Source: Streptomyces hokutonensis
Lineage (GTDB): Bacteria; Actinomycetota; Actinomycetes; Streptomycetales; Streptomycetaceae
DNA length: 64,000 nt
Direction of reading: 5' to 3'
NCBI RefSeq assembly: GCF_000376565.1
Contig: NZ_BARG01000027.1
Span: 84,637 to 148,636 of the forward strand
This document shows, in pieces, positions 8,231 to 16,404 of the stretch. Positions within the stretch are counted from its first letter, which is position 1. Every line of letters begins with the position of its first letter. Below the pieces are notes generated by a model. That model was not told the DNA's origin. It saw only the letters and a program-made list of their open reading frames with translations, and did not search any database. A program made the translations under genes and the position numbers.

Positions 8231-9844
8231 GTGTTCAAGAAATGGCACGGCAATCCCTGGGCGATCCTCATCACGCTCTCGCTCGGGTTCTTCATGACCC
8301 TCCTCGACCTCACGATCGTGAACATCGCGATCCCCCAACTCGGCCAGGACCTGGGGGCGTCCCTGGACGAGATCCTCTGGGTCGTCAACGCCTACACCCT
8401 GGCGCTGGCCGTCCTGCTGATCACCGGTGGCCGCCTCGGCGACCTGCGCGGCAAACGCAACCTGTTCGCCGCCGGAGTCGCCCTGTTCACCCTGGCCAGC
8501 CTCGCCTGCGGGCTCGCACAGGACCCGGCGCAGCTCATCGGGTTCCGCGCGGTGCAGGGCCTGGGCGCGGCGCTGCTCATGCCGCAGACCCTGTCGATCA
8601 TCACCGAGGTGTTCCCGGCCGACCGGCGCGGAGTCGCGATGGGCATCTGGGGCGCCGTCGCGGGCGTGTCCGGCGCGCTCGGCCCGATCCTCGGCGGGGT
8701 GCTGATCACCCATCTGTCCTGGCGGTGGATCTTCTTCGTCAACCTGCCGATCGGCGCGCTGGTGCTCGTGCTGACCATGGCGATCATCCCGGGAGCCGAG
8801 CGCACGGTACGGCGCCGCTTCGACACCCTCGGCGTCACCCTCGCCTCAACTGCCCTGTTCTGCCTGGCCTTTGGACTGACCGAGGGGCAGCGCTACGACT
8901 GGAACGCCTGGATCTGGAGCCTGTTGGGCGCGGCGGCCGTGTTCTTCGCGGTCTTCCTGCTGCACGAGCGCGGACAGCAGGCCGGCGAACCCCTGGTCCC
9001 CTTCTCACTGTTCAGGGACCGGAACTTCACGCTCATCAACTTCGTCGGCGTCACCGTGTCGTTCGGCGTGGTCGGCATGTTCCTGCCCCTGACGATCTAT
9101 CTGCAGTCCGTGCTCGGCTTCAGTGCCCAGAAGGCGGGCCTGGTCCTGCTGCCCGTAGCCCTCGGCTCGTTCGTCATGGCGGGGCCCGCCGGAGCCCTCG
9201 CGGACCGGCTCGGCGGCAAGTTCATCCTGATGGGCGGGCTGCTCGCCTGGGCGGGCGGACTGATCTGGATCGTCGGCGTCGCGGGCGTCGGAACCGGCTG
9301 GCCGACCATCGCCCTCCCGCTCTTCCTCACCGGCCTCGGCGTCGGCTGCACCTTCGCCCCCATGGCCACCGAGGTCATGCGCGGCGTCCCGCCCCGGCTC
9401 GCCGGCGCCGCGTCCGGCGTCACCAACGCGCTGCGCCAGGTCGGTTCGGTGCTCGCCGGTGCCGTCATCGGCGCGGTCCTCCAGGCCCAGCTGGCCTCCT
9501 CCCTGACCGAACAGGCCCGGGCCCGGGCCGGTCAACTCCCCACCGGCTACCGGGAGTCCTTCGTCTCCGCGTTCTCCAGGTCCGAGTCCGACATCGGCGC
9601 CGGGCAGCAGGGCGGCGCCCCGTCCGGTGTCCCGCACGGCATCGCCGAGCGCATGCGCGCCCTCGGCGGCCAGGTCTTCGGCCACGGCTTCGTCCACGCC
9701 ATGGGACCCGCCGTGTACGTCGCCGTAGCCGTCCTGCTGACCGGCGCGCTCGCCTGTCTCGCCGTACGACGGCACCTGGGACCGTCCGCCGACCCGCACG
9801 CCCTGCCCGTGTCCGGGCCCGAACTGGAGGAAGCCGCACGATGA
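8231..9844 (+). CDS. MFS transporter, DHA2 (EmrB/QacA) family
   Basis: 537 residues with about 14 hydrophobic segments. The DHA2 pattern is clear: LDLTIVNIAIPQL in helix 1 (motif D1), GGRLGDLRGKRN in loop 2-3 (motif A), and GAVAGVSGALGPILGG (motif C) in helix 5. GTG start with AAGGAGA 8 bases upstream. It would export a small toxic compound or antibiotic by proton antiport. The stop overlaps the next start (ATGA), so it forms an operon with the hemerythrin gene. A TGTCACA promoter element upstream suggests control by the neighbouring ECF41 sigma factor. Confidence 0.9.
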   Translation: MFKKWHGNPWAILITLSLGFFMTLLDLTIVNIAIPQLGQDLGASLDEILWVVNAYTLALAVLLITGGRLGDLRGKRNLFAAGVALFTLASLACGLAQDPAQLIGFRAVQGLGAALLMPQTLSIITEVFPADRRGVAMGIWGAVAGVSGALGPILGGVLITHLSWRWIFFVNLPIGALVLVLTMAIIPGAERTVRRRFDTLGVTLASTALFCLAFGLTEGQRYDWNAWIWSLLGAAAVFFAVFLLHERGQQAGEPLVPFSLFRDRNFTLINFVGVTVSFGVVGMFLPLTIYLQSVLGFSAQKAGLVLLPVALGSFVMAGPAGALADRLGGKFILMGGLLAWAGGLIWIVGVAGVGTGWPTIALPLFLTGLGVGCTFAPMATEVMRGVPPRLAGAASGVTNALRQVGSVLAGAVIGAVLQAQLASSLTEQARARAGQLPTGYRESFVSAFSRSESDIGAGQQGGAPSGVPHGIAERMRALGGQVFGHGFVHAMGPAVYVAVAVLLTGALACLAVRRHLGPSADPHALPVSGPELEEAAR

Positions 9845-10449
9845 CCATCGACTTCACGCCCATGTACGCCTCGCACGACGCCTTCCGGCGCGACCTGGAG
9901 CGGCTCGCCGGGGCGGTCGCGGACGGCAGGGCGCACACCGCGCCGGTGCTCGCCGGGTGGGAGAACTTCAAGCACCAACTCCACGTCCATCACACCGCCG
10001 AGGACAGCGACCTGTGGCCGCGGGTCCGGACGCGGGTCGGAGGGCGTACGCGGGACCTCGGGATGCTCGACGAGATGGAGGCCGAACACGCCCGTATCGA
10101 CCCGCTGTTGGCCGCGGTGGACGCTGCGCTGGCCGACCGGGCCTTTGAACTCCCCGATCTGGTACGGGCGTTGCGGGCGACCCTCGACGATCACCTCAAG
10201 CACGAGGAGGACAGTGCGCTGCCGTTGATGGGGGAGGTGTTGACCGATGCGGACTGGGCCGCCTTCACCGGGCGGCTGCGGGAGACGCAGGGGCTGCGGG
10301 GGGCCGCGGTGTTCGTGCCGTGGCTCGTGGACGGGGTGTCGGCGGGGGACCGGGAACGGTTCCTGGGGGCGTTTCCGCCGCCGGTGCGGGTGCTGAACAG
10401 GCTGTTTTGGGAGGGGAGTTATCGGCGGCGGGGACTTTGGGGCGTGTAG
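9841..10449 (+). CDS. Hemerythrin HHE domain protein
   Basis: 202 residues. The HHE pattern is spread over a four-helix bundle: ASHDAFRRDL, HVHHTAEDSDLWP, EMEAEHARIDPLL and DDHLKHEEDSALP supply the His/Glu/Asp ligands for a di-iron site that binds oxygen or nitric oxide, or stores iron. The C-terminal ~60 residues resemble the tail common in actinobacterial members. It is translationally coupled to the MFS gene. Together with the cytochrome b across the promoter region, this gives the ECF41 locus a redox flavour. Confidence 0.85.
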   Translation: MTIDFTPMYASHDAFRRDLERLAGAVADGRAHTAPVLAGWENFKHQLHVHHTAEDSDLWPRVRTRVGGRTRDLGMLDEMEAEHARIDPLLAAVDAALADRAFELPDLVRALRATLDDHLKHEEDSALPLMGEVLTDADWAAFTGRLRETQGLRGAAVFVPWLVDGVSAGDRERFLGAFPPPVRVLNRLFWEGSYRRRGLWGV

Positions 10450-10463
10450 AAAGTGCGGGCCGG

Positions 10464-10496
10464 TGGGGGCTGGTCGCGCAGTTCCCCGCGCCCCTG
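10464..10496. repeat. GC-rich motif resembling a dispersed Streptomyces repeat, between convergent genes
   Basis: The stretch beginning GGGGGCTGGTCGCGCAGTTC and continuing into CCCCGCGCCCCT lies between the hemerythrin stop and the 2OG-oxygenase stop. I recognise this string from memory as common in Streptomyces intergenic DNA near gene ends. The GGGGC/GCCCC ends can pair, so it may act as a terminator. Only one copy is in this window. Confidence 0.5.
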
Positions 10497-10520
10497 AAGG
10501 CGCTCACCCAGCCGGAGACC

Positions 10521-11210
10521 TCAGGCGGCGTCGTGGAACACCAACCCCAACGCGCACCGCCTGCCAGACCGCACCGTGCTGACCCCGTGGCGCATCGCCC
10601 CCGCCGACCACCCGCGCTTCGACCGTACGGGGCGGTCCCTCGTGGTGAACACCAGGCCGTGGCCCTGCCGTAGTGGGGTCGCGGTGCCGCGGGACTGGGC
10701 CCGGGGGCGCTGTTCGACCATGAGGAACTCGCCGCCCGTGTAGTCGGTGCCGTACTCGTCGAGGCCGATCACCACCTGGAGCGGGAAGACCAACTCGCCG
10801 AAGACATCGCGGTGGAGGGCGTTCCAGTCGCCCTCGCCGTAGCGGAGCAGGATCTGCGCCGAGCGGTCCTGACCGGCCTCGTGGCAGCGCGCCAGCCACT
10901 CGTCCAGGTCGTCCGGCCAGGGGGCCGGGCGGCCCAGGCGGGCCGCCCAGTCGCGGGCGATCGGCAGCAGGCGCGGATAGAGCGCGGCGCGCAGCGCGGC
11001 CACCGGTGCGGGCAGGTCGTGGGTGAAGTAGCGGTACTCGCCGGAGCCGAAGCGGTGGCGGGCCATGTCCACGGTGGTGCGGAACAGTTCCGGTTTCTCG
11101 TACAGCGCGGACAGGTCGCGGCACTCGGCGGGCGTCAACAGCTGCGCGGTCGGCGCGCTGCCGTACAGGTCCAACTCCTCCGTCAGCGCAGGCCAGTTGG
11201 TGCGGTCCAT
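10521..11210 (-). CDS. 2-oxoglutarate/Fe(II)-dependent oxygenase family protein
   Basis: 229 residues from ATG. The C-terminal half has the double-stranded beta-helix pattern: LHRDVFGE supplies the His-x-Asp iron ligands, EYGTDYTGGEF is a typical central strand, and RHGVSTVRSGRR supplies the distal His and the Arg that binds 2-oxoglutarate. The start is 17 bases after the stop of ogt on the same strand, so the two form an operon. Pairing with an alkyltransferase suggests a role in nucleic-acid damage repair, but the sequence looks closer to prolyl-hydroxylase-like oxygenases than to classical AlkB. The substrate is unknown. Confidence 0.8.
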   Translation of the reverse strand: MDRTNWPALTEELDLYGSAPTAQLLTPAECRDLSALYEKPELFRTTVDMARHRFGSGEYRYFTHDLPAPVAALRAALYPRLLPIARDWAARLGRPAPWPDDLDEWLARCHEAGQDRSAQILLRYGEGDWNALHRDVFGELVFPLQVVIGLDEYGTDYTGGEFLMVEQRPRAQSRGTATPLRQGHGLVFTTRDRPVRSKRGWSAGAMRHGVSTVRSGRRCALGLVFHDAA

Positions 11211-11227
11211 GAGTACGACGTCCTCCC

Positions 11228-11725
11228 TCAGCCGAGCATCGGTTGCAGCGCGCCCTCGTGCGTCAGCAGCCGCACCTTGCGCTCGACACCGCCGGCGTAG
11301 CCGCGCATCGAGCCGTCCGCGCCGATCACCCGATGGCACGGGCGTACCACCAGCAGCGGGTTGGCGCCGATCGCCGCGCCCACCGCCCGGACCTCGGCGC
11401 GCGGCACCCCCAGCCGCTCGGCGAGCGCGCCGTAGGTCGTCGTGGTGCCGTAGGGAATCTCGTCGAGGGCCCGCCACACCCGCTGCTGGAACTCCGTTCC
11501 CTCGGGGGTGAACGGGAGTCGGAAGCGGGTGAGGTGTCCGGCGAAGTAGGCCGAGAGCTGGCGGGCGGCCTCGGCGAAGGCCGGGTCGTCGCGGTGCTCG
11601 TCTGCGACGGCGGTCGGGCCGTCCGCGATCCGGAGGGAGGTGAGTGTCGTACCGTCTGGCGACTGTTCGCCGGTGAGGAGCAGTTCACCCAGTGGACTGT
11701 CGAGGCATGTGCGGATGGTGTTCAT
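11228..11725 (-). CDS. ogt: Methylated-DNA--protein-cysteine S-methyltransferase
   Basis: 165 residues. The alkyl-acceptor cysteine is in the canonical PCHRV motif, preceded by RAVGAAIGANP, with the helix-turn-helix region (FQQRVWRALDEIPYGTTTTYGALA) before it. The protein removes methyl groups from O6-methylguanine by irreversible transfer to its own cysteine. The ATG at 11725 is preferred over one 17 codons upstream because the protein then begins at the usual family N terminus. First gene of a probable two-gene operon with the 2OG oxygenase. Confidence 0.93.
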   Translation of the reverse strand: MNTIRTCLDSPLGELLLTGEQSPDGTTLTSLRIADGPTAVADEHRDDPAFAEAARQLSAYFAGHLTRFRLPFTPEGTEFQQRVWRALDEIPYGTTTTYGALAERLGVPRAEVRAVGAAIGANPLLVVRPCHRVIGADGSMRGYAGGVERKVRLLTHEGALQPMLG

Positions 11726-11831
11726 ACGGTCGAGTCTGCTCTGGGACGACGGTCGGGTCCGGCGGTATTCGGACATGGCGTTGGGGTCTGCTCGGTACCG
11801 TCGGGTGTGCCTCCTGACCTGGCGGTATTTA

Positions 11832-11845
11832 CGGGTAAGTACCCG
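11832..11845. promoter_or_regulatory. Palindrome upstream of the antitoxin gene
   Basis: CGGGTA-AG-TACCCG is a perfect inverted repeat ending 17 bases before the ATG of the ribbon-helix-helix gene. Antitoxins of this type normally repress their own operon through such sites, so this is a good candidate operator. Confidence 0.55.
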
Positions 11846-11862
11846 AGCGGTACCGTGAGGTC

Positions 11863-12108
11863 ATGCCAGCTCTCAACGTGGAGTTCAGCGATCGCGAGCT
11901 AGAGGACCTGCGGCAGATCGCCAAGGAGCGCGGTACGTCGATGAAGGCCCTCGTCCGGGAGGCCGCCGCCGCGGACATCGCCCGGCACCGGGCGTTGCAG
12001 GAGGGGGCCGAGGCCTTCCGCCGGTTCTTCGCGACGCACGCCGACGAGTTCGCCGCGGCCTTCCCCGAGGACGAACCGGCGGCCAAGGGCGAGGGGCGGG
12101 TCGCCTGA
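11863..12108 (+). CDS. Ribbon-helix-helix antitoxin-like protein
   Basis: 81 residues. The first ~45 residues fit a ribbon-helix-helix DNA-binding fold (a beta strand LNVEFSD, then ELEDLRQIAKERGTS and MKALVREAAAADI). The rest is a charged helix and a disordered acidic tail (EDEPAAKGE), as expected for a toxin-neutralising segment. The stop is three bases before the ATG of the Doc-like gene, the usual antitoxin-first order. A palindrome lies just upstream. Confidence 0.75.
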   Translation: MPALNVEFSDRELEDLRQIAKERGTSMKALVREAAAADIARHRALQEGAEAFRRFFATHADEFAAAFPEDEPAAKGEGRVA

Positions 12109-12111
12109 CGC

Positions 12112-12486
12112 ATGCCCGCCATCCATATCGACGTGCCGTGGCTCCTCCAGCGCCATGAGGAAGTCCTGCCGGACCAGCCCACCATCAACGACTTCTCGGC
12201 GTTGGTGGCGGCCGTCGCCCGGCACCGCGTCGACCCGCCCCGCCTAGGTGTCGACTCCGACCCGGCCTGGCGGGCCACCGCCCTGCTGCACACCCTCGCC
12301 CTGCTCAAGCCCCTGCCGTCCGCCAACGCCCGCTTCGCCTGCGCCACGGCGGTCGCCTACATGTTCGTCAGCGGCGTCGGCATCGACCCGCCGTACGGCG
12401 CACTCGTCGACCTGACCCGCGATCTGATCTCCGGGAAGACGGATGTGTACGGCGCGGCGGAGCGGCTGCGTTCCTGGCAGATCTGA
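12112..12486 (+). CDS. Doc/Fic-like toxin-family protein with degenerate catalytic motif
   Basis: 124 residues, the size of phage P1 Doc. The overall helical layout and the antitoxin upstream fit the 'Fic family toxin component' group of streptomycetes. The Fic/Doc motif HxFxDANKR appears as KPLPSANAR (residues 66-74): the catalytic His is Lys, the aromatic is Leu, the acidic residue is Ser and the phosphate-gripping Lys is Ala; only Ala-Asn and the last Arg remain. Canonical kinase or AMP-transfer chemistry is therefore doubtful. It may be an inactive or re-purposed partner. Confidence 0.7.
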   Translation: MPAIHIDVPWLLQRHEEVLPDQPTINDFSALVAAVARHRVDPPRLGVDSDPAWRATALLHTLALLKPLPSANARFACATAVAYMFVSGVGIDPPYGALVDLTRDLISGKTDVYGAAERLRSWQI

Positions 12487-12489
12487 GCG

Positions 12490-13362
12490 TCACCGGTCCT
12501 CGTGTGCCGGTGACGTCTCCTCGGGTACGCCTTCTCCGGACGCGGCGAGGCTGCCGAGCAGGCTCAGCAGTTCCGCGCTGCGGCTGCCCGGTTCGGCGTG
12601 GAAGACGACCACGCTCAGGGCGTCCGTACCCGGGATCTCGAACTTGTTCGACCGCAGCTCGAAGTCGCCGACCAGCGGATGGCTGAGGAGACTGATCCGG
12701 CCGACCATGGGCCGTACCTCGTGCCGGCTCCACAGCAGCCGGAACCGTTCGCTGCGCACGGACAGCTCTCCGACCAGCTCCACCAGCCGCGGATCGTCGA
12801 CGTCCGGTCCGATGTGGCCGCGCAGCGTCGCCACGCCCTCGGCGGTCAACTCCTCCCAGTCGCGCCGCAGTTCGTGCTCGGCCGGGTCGAGGAACACCGC
12901 CCGCAGCAGGTTCACGCCCGGCACGTAGTTCGGGGACAGCGCCCGGCACAGCGCGTTGGCCGCGAGACAGTCCGTGAACCGGTTCTGCACATACGCCGGA
13001 TGCCCCGACCAGGTGTCCAGCAGTTCGCGCACGCTCGCAGGCACCGCCTCCGGCTTTCTGGCCCGTCTGCGCGGAGCGGCCGGCCGCTCCGGCTGCGCCA
13101 GGCTCAGCAGATGGGCGCTCGCGGCGGCGTCCAGGCGCAGCACCCGGGCCAGCGCCTCCAGCACCTGCGCCGACGGGTTGCGGTCCCGGCCCTGCTCAAG
13201 CCGCAGGTAGTAGTCCGAGCTGATACCGGCCAGCAGGGCGACCTCCTCCCGGCGCAGCCCCGGCACCCGGCGCAGCCCGCCACCGCTCAGGCCCACGTCC
13301 TCGGGCCGGACCCGCTCCCTGCGGGCCCGCAGAAACTCACCGAGCGCGTTCTTGGCGTCCAC
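12490..13362 (-). CDS. XRE-family regulator with MmyB-like ligand-binding domain
   Basis: 290 residues, GTG start. An N-terminal helix-turn-helix (about 10-75; LRREEVALLAGISSDYYLRLEQGRD is the signature region) is followed by the MmyB/PAS-like domain (about 110-280) with WSGHPAYVQNRFTDCLAANALCRAL and the conserved SHPLVGDFEL. Members of this family in actinobacteria repress a divergently transcribed oxidoreductase and may bind a fatty-acid-like ligand. Here the divergent gene is an aldo/keto reductase, 134 bases away, which is the probable target. It converges with the toxin-like gene, leaving three bases between stops. Confidence 0.9.
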   Translation of the reverse strand: MDAKNALGEFLRARRERVRPEDVGLSGGGLRRVPGLRREEVALLAGISSDYYLRLEQGRDRNPSAQVLEALARVLRLDAAASAHLLSLAQPERPAAPRRRARKPEAVPASVRELLDTWSGHPAYVQNRFTDCLAANALCRALSPNYVPGVNLLRAVFLDPAEHELRRDWEELTAEGVATLRGHIGPDVDDPRLVELVGELSVRSERFRLLWSRHEVRPMVGRISLLSHPLVGDFELRSNKFEIPGTDALSVVVFHAEPGSRSAELLSLLGSLAASGEGVPEETSPAHEDR

Positions 13363-13496
13363 ACCACCACCGTAGATCCGAATCCCCGCAGGTGGGTGTC
13401 CCCGTCACTACCAGGAACATCCGGGTACTGCCTGCCCGGTCGCGACGGACGCAGAGTCGATGCCAGGACCCACCACCTACCGAAAGGCGCGCCACC

Positions 13497-14384
13497 ATGG
13501 CCGACACCGTCTCCGGCGGCACCCTCACCCCCGCCGAGGGCCTCACCCTCACCCGCATGGGATACGGCGCCATGCAACTGGCCGGCCCCCATGTCTTCGG
13601 CCCGCCGAAGGACCGCACCGAAGCGGTGGCCGTCCTGCGCGAGGCCGTCGAGCGGGGCATCACCCACATCGACACCAGCGACTTCTACGGCCCGGTCGTC
13701 GTCAACGAGATCATCAGGGAGGCCCTCCACCCCTACCCGGACGACCTGCACATCGTGACCAAGGTCGGCGCCCGGCGCGGCCCCGACGGCAGCTGGATCA
13801 TGTCCCGCCACCCCGAGGACCTCAAGGCGCAGGTCTACGACAACCTCCGCAACCTCGGGCTCGACGCGCTGGACGTGGTCAACCTCCGGGTCGGCGCCCA
13901 GGACACCGCCGACGAGGAGTCGATCGGCGAGAAGTTCGGCGCCCTGGCCGAGCTGCGGAAGGCGGGGCTGATCCGGCACCTCGGGCTCAGCACGGTCTCC
14001 GCCGCCCAACTCGCCGAGGCGCAGGCCATCGCCCCGGTCGTCACCGTGCAGAACCTCTACAACCTGGCCAACCGGCAGGACGACGCCCTCGTCGAGCGGT
14101 GCGCGGCGGAGAACATCGCGTTCGCCGCCTATTTCCCGCTAGGCGGGTTCACCCCGCTGCAGTCGAAGACCCTCGCCGAGGTCGCCGCCCGGCTGGACGC
14201 CTCGCCCCAACAGGTCGCCCTGGCCTGGCTGTTGCAGCGCTCGGCCACCACCGTCCTGATCCCGGGCACCTCGTCCCGCGCCCATCTGCGCGAGAACATC
14301 GCCGCCGCGGACCTGGTGCTGCCCGCCGACGCGATCGCCGAACTCGACACCATCGGCGGCGAGGCCGAGGCCGAGGCTCGGTGA
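13497..14384 (+). CDS. Aldo/keto reductase
   Basis: 295 residues. The AKR barrel is recognisable from MGYGAMQL, HIDTSDFYGP (catalytic Asp and Tyr), IVTKVG (catalytic Lys) and IPGTSSRAHLREN (NADPH phosphate-binding region) near the C terminus. The position of the usual catalytic His appears as VVNLRVG, where many relatives have an H-R or H-x; the loss of that His is often seen in this subgroup. It is a cytosolic NADPH-dependent carbonyl reductase of unknown substrate, probably repressed by the divergent MmyB-type regulator. Confidence 0.9.
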   Translation: MADTVSGGTLTPAEGLTLTRMGYGAMQLAGPHVFGPPKDRTEAVAVLREAVERGITHIDTSDFYGPVVVNEIIREALHPYPDDLHIVTKVGARRGPDGSWIMSRHPEDLKAQVYDNLRNLGLDALDVVNLRVGAQDTADEESIGEKFGALAELRKAGLIRHLGLSTVSAAQLAEAQAIAPVVTVQNLYNLANRQDDALVERCAAENIAFAAYFPLGGFTPLQSKTLAEVAARLDASPQQVALAWLLQRSATTVLIPGTSSRAHLRENIAAADLVLPADAIAELDTIGGEAEAEAR

Positions 14385-14388
14385 AGGG

Positions 14389-14437
14389 AGGGCGGGGGTG
14401 GGCCGCCCCCGCCCTCGGGGCCGCCGACCGAGGGCGG
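14389..14437 (+). terminator. Two overlapping alternative hairpins after the aldo/keto reductase
   Basis: AGGGCGGGGG (14389-14398) pairs perfectly with CCCCCGCCCT (14406-14415). The second arm overlaps CCGCCCTCGG (14409-14418), which pairs perfectly with CCGAGGGCGG (14428-14437). Only one stem can form at a time. The first lies 4 bases after the stop codon and is the likely terminator. Confidence 0.65.
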
Positions 14438-14772
14438 GAGGAGCAGGGTCGGCGGCCGTTTGGCGCGGGAGAGCCGCCGTCCAGCGCGTGGCCTCCGAGA
14501 AGGGCCGGTTCCAGTGGACCGCGCGACGCAGTGCGCCGGGAGCGTGCGCGACGCACCGGAGTGTGCGCGTGGTTCACACGGGGCGCATGGAAAGCCGAAA
14601 GCCGGTGCCGGTGAACGGAGTTGCCGACACATCTGACTTTCTTTCAAAGGTATGGATGTTGCCCAAGTGCCTTGTTGGGTTCAGTGGGTTGTGCAAGGGT
14701 GAAACGCCCGCGCGAGGGTAATGCCCGGGGCTCATTCACCTGTTGATGAACCGAACCCGAGGAATCCACTCC
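14438..14772. other. Intergenic region without a gene
   Basis: About 335 bases between the overlapping hairpins and the ricin-domain gene. I see no coding sequence. The second half is less GC-rich (TCTGACTTTCTTTCAAAGG around 14631-14650) and probably contains the promoter of the downstream gene, but I cannot place -35/-10 boxes with confidence. Confidence 0.5.
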
Positions 14773-16404
14773 GTGTCCCTCCCTCCCCCTCCTCGTCCTC
14801 CTTACCCTCCGCCGGACGGCGGGGCTCCCGAGGAATCCGACGAGACCCTGGCCGCCCGGCTGCGGGGCCGTCCGGAGGGTGAGGCGGCGCATTCCGTCGC
14901 GCTGCTGATGGCGCGGCACTGGCAGCCGGTCCAGGATTACGCGGAAGTCTGCCTCGCCGCCACGGGCAGTGTCCCCGCCATGGCCGCCGCGGCCGCCTTC
15001 CACCAGGTGTTCGACCGGCTGACGTACGGCGAACACGGCGTGGCACTGCGGCCCCGGCTGCTGCTGACCGTGCGCGACACGATCCGGGAGTGGTCGGCCG
15101 AGGAGCGAATATCCGGTGTTCTGCCGGACCTGGAGAAACCCTCCGGGGGCCGCGCGATGCGTTCTGCCAAGTCCATGACACCCGAAAATCGCAAGCTCGC
15201 CGAGCGGTCTTTCCAGACCCTTCAGCCGTTCGCCCAGTGTCTGCTGTGGCACACCGAGGTCGAGGCGGAGACGATAACCGTGCCGGCCGCACTGCTCGGC
15301 ATGGATACCGACACCGCGTCGGCCGCTCTCCAGGAGGCGCGCGAAAAATTCCGTGAGGGCTGTGTACGCGCCCACCGGGAACTCGCGCCGACCAATGATT
15401 GCCGCTTCTACAACCGACTCCTCGACGTCCCCATTCGACGCGGCGGCGCACTGCTGCCCGATGTCCAGCAGCATCTCGCCCAGTGCCGCTACTGCCGATT
15501 CGCAGCCGAACAACTGAGTTATTTCGAAGGCGGGCTCGGAGTCCTGCTGGCGGAGGCGGTCCTCGGCTGGGGAGCCCGCCCCTATCTCGCCTCGCGCCCC
15601 GGCCGAGGCCGGCCTGACACCCGGACACGGACGGGCGGACGGCACGGCGGGCACAGCGCCGGCGGCACCGGGCGGCACCGTCTGCTCTCCCGGTTCCCCG
15701 CGCCCGGCCGCCGCATCGTGGACGCGGCGAGGTCGGCCAGGTCGTCGGGGTCGTCCCGCTCGTTCTTCGTCGGTGCCGGACTGATCGGCGCCGGAGTCGT
15801 CGCGAGCGTCGTCGCCGTCAGCCTGTGGCCGGACCACGGCGGCACCGCCGACCCGGTCGCCTCCACCAGCGGGAGCGGACACGTGTCAGCGTCGGCGCCC
15901 GGCACGGCCCGGCTTCCCGCCGTACCTGGGCAGACGAGGCTGCGGAACGCCGCCGCCGACCTGTGCCTGGACATCCGGGGCACCGTGAAGGCCGGCGCCG
16001 ACACCGTGCTCGCGGCCTGCTCCTCGGCCGAGACCCAGGAGTGGTCGTACGGGACCGACGGGCTGTTGCGCAGCGCGGCGGACTCCGGGCTGTGCCTGGA
16101 CTCGCACGCGGACGCCGGTGTCGTCGTCCTCGGCACCTGCGCGGACGCCAAGGCCAAGCGCGGCAACGATGTCCGCTACGACCTCACCGTGCGGGGCGAG
16201 TTGCTGCCCCGCTGGGACTCCAGGCTCGCGCTCACCTCGACCACCAAGGACGCGGGTGCCGTCATCGTCCTCAAGGTCCGCGACGGCTCCACCGCCCAGC
16301 GCTGGCTGACCGACTCGGTGTCGGCCAGCCCCGGTTCGCTGTCGATCGCCGGCACGGGAGCACCGTCCGCGCGCCCCGCGCACAACGCGGACCGGCTCAG
16401 CTGA
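14773..16404 (+). CDS. Chimeric membrane protein: sigma-like N terminus, zinc-finger, one TM helix, extracellular ricin-type lectin
   Basis: 543 residues from GTG, chosen because GAGGA lies about 10 bases upstream (an ATG at 14746 has no ribosome site). A Pro-rich start is followed by a sigma-70-like helical region (about 30-200, LMARHWQPVQDYAEVCLAA, then region-4-like helices), an anti-sigma-like zinc motif HLAQCRYC (about 232-240), a basic linker, one membrane helix (about 331-353) and a beta-trefoil ricin/CBM13-like domain (about 385-515, with LCLDIRG and QRW). The arrangement suggests that glycan binding outside could be relayed inside. No separate sigma or anti-sigma gene is adjacent. 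It overlaps the convergent dehydrogenase by 8 bases. Confidence 0.8.
   Translation: MSLPPPPRPPYPPPDGGAPEESDETLAARLRGRPEGEAAHSVALLMARHWQPVQDYAEVCLAATGSVPAMAAAAAFHQVFDRLTYGEHGVALRPRLLLTVRDTIREWSAEERISGVLPDLEKPSGGRAMRSAKSMTPENRKLAERSFQTLQPFAQCLLWHTEVEAETITVPAALLGMDTDTASAALQEAREKFREGCVRAHRELAPTNDCRFYNRLLDVPIRRGGALLPDVQQHLAQCRYCRFAAEQLSYFEGGLGVLLAEAVLGWGARPYLASRPGRGRPDTRTRTGGRHGGHSAGGTGRHRLLSRFPAPGRRIVDAARSARSSGSSRSFFVGAGLIGAGVVASVVAVSLWPDHGGTADPVASTSGSGHVSASAPGTARLPAVPGQTRLRNAAADLCLDIRGTVKAGADTVLAACSSAETQEWSYGTDGLLRSAADSGLCLDSHADAGVVVLGTCADAKAKRGNDVRYDLTVRGELLPRWDSRLALTSTTKDAGAVIVLKVRDGSTAQRWLTDSVSASPGSLSIAGTGAPSARPAHNADRLS

Noticed and set aside
13421..13439. CCGGG...CCCGG inverted repeat in the MmyB-regulator/aldo-keto reductase gap
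   Set aside because: Only five-base GC arms with a 9-base spacer; expected by chance at this GC content.
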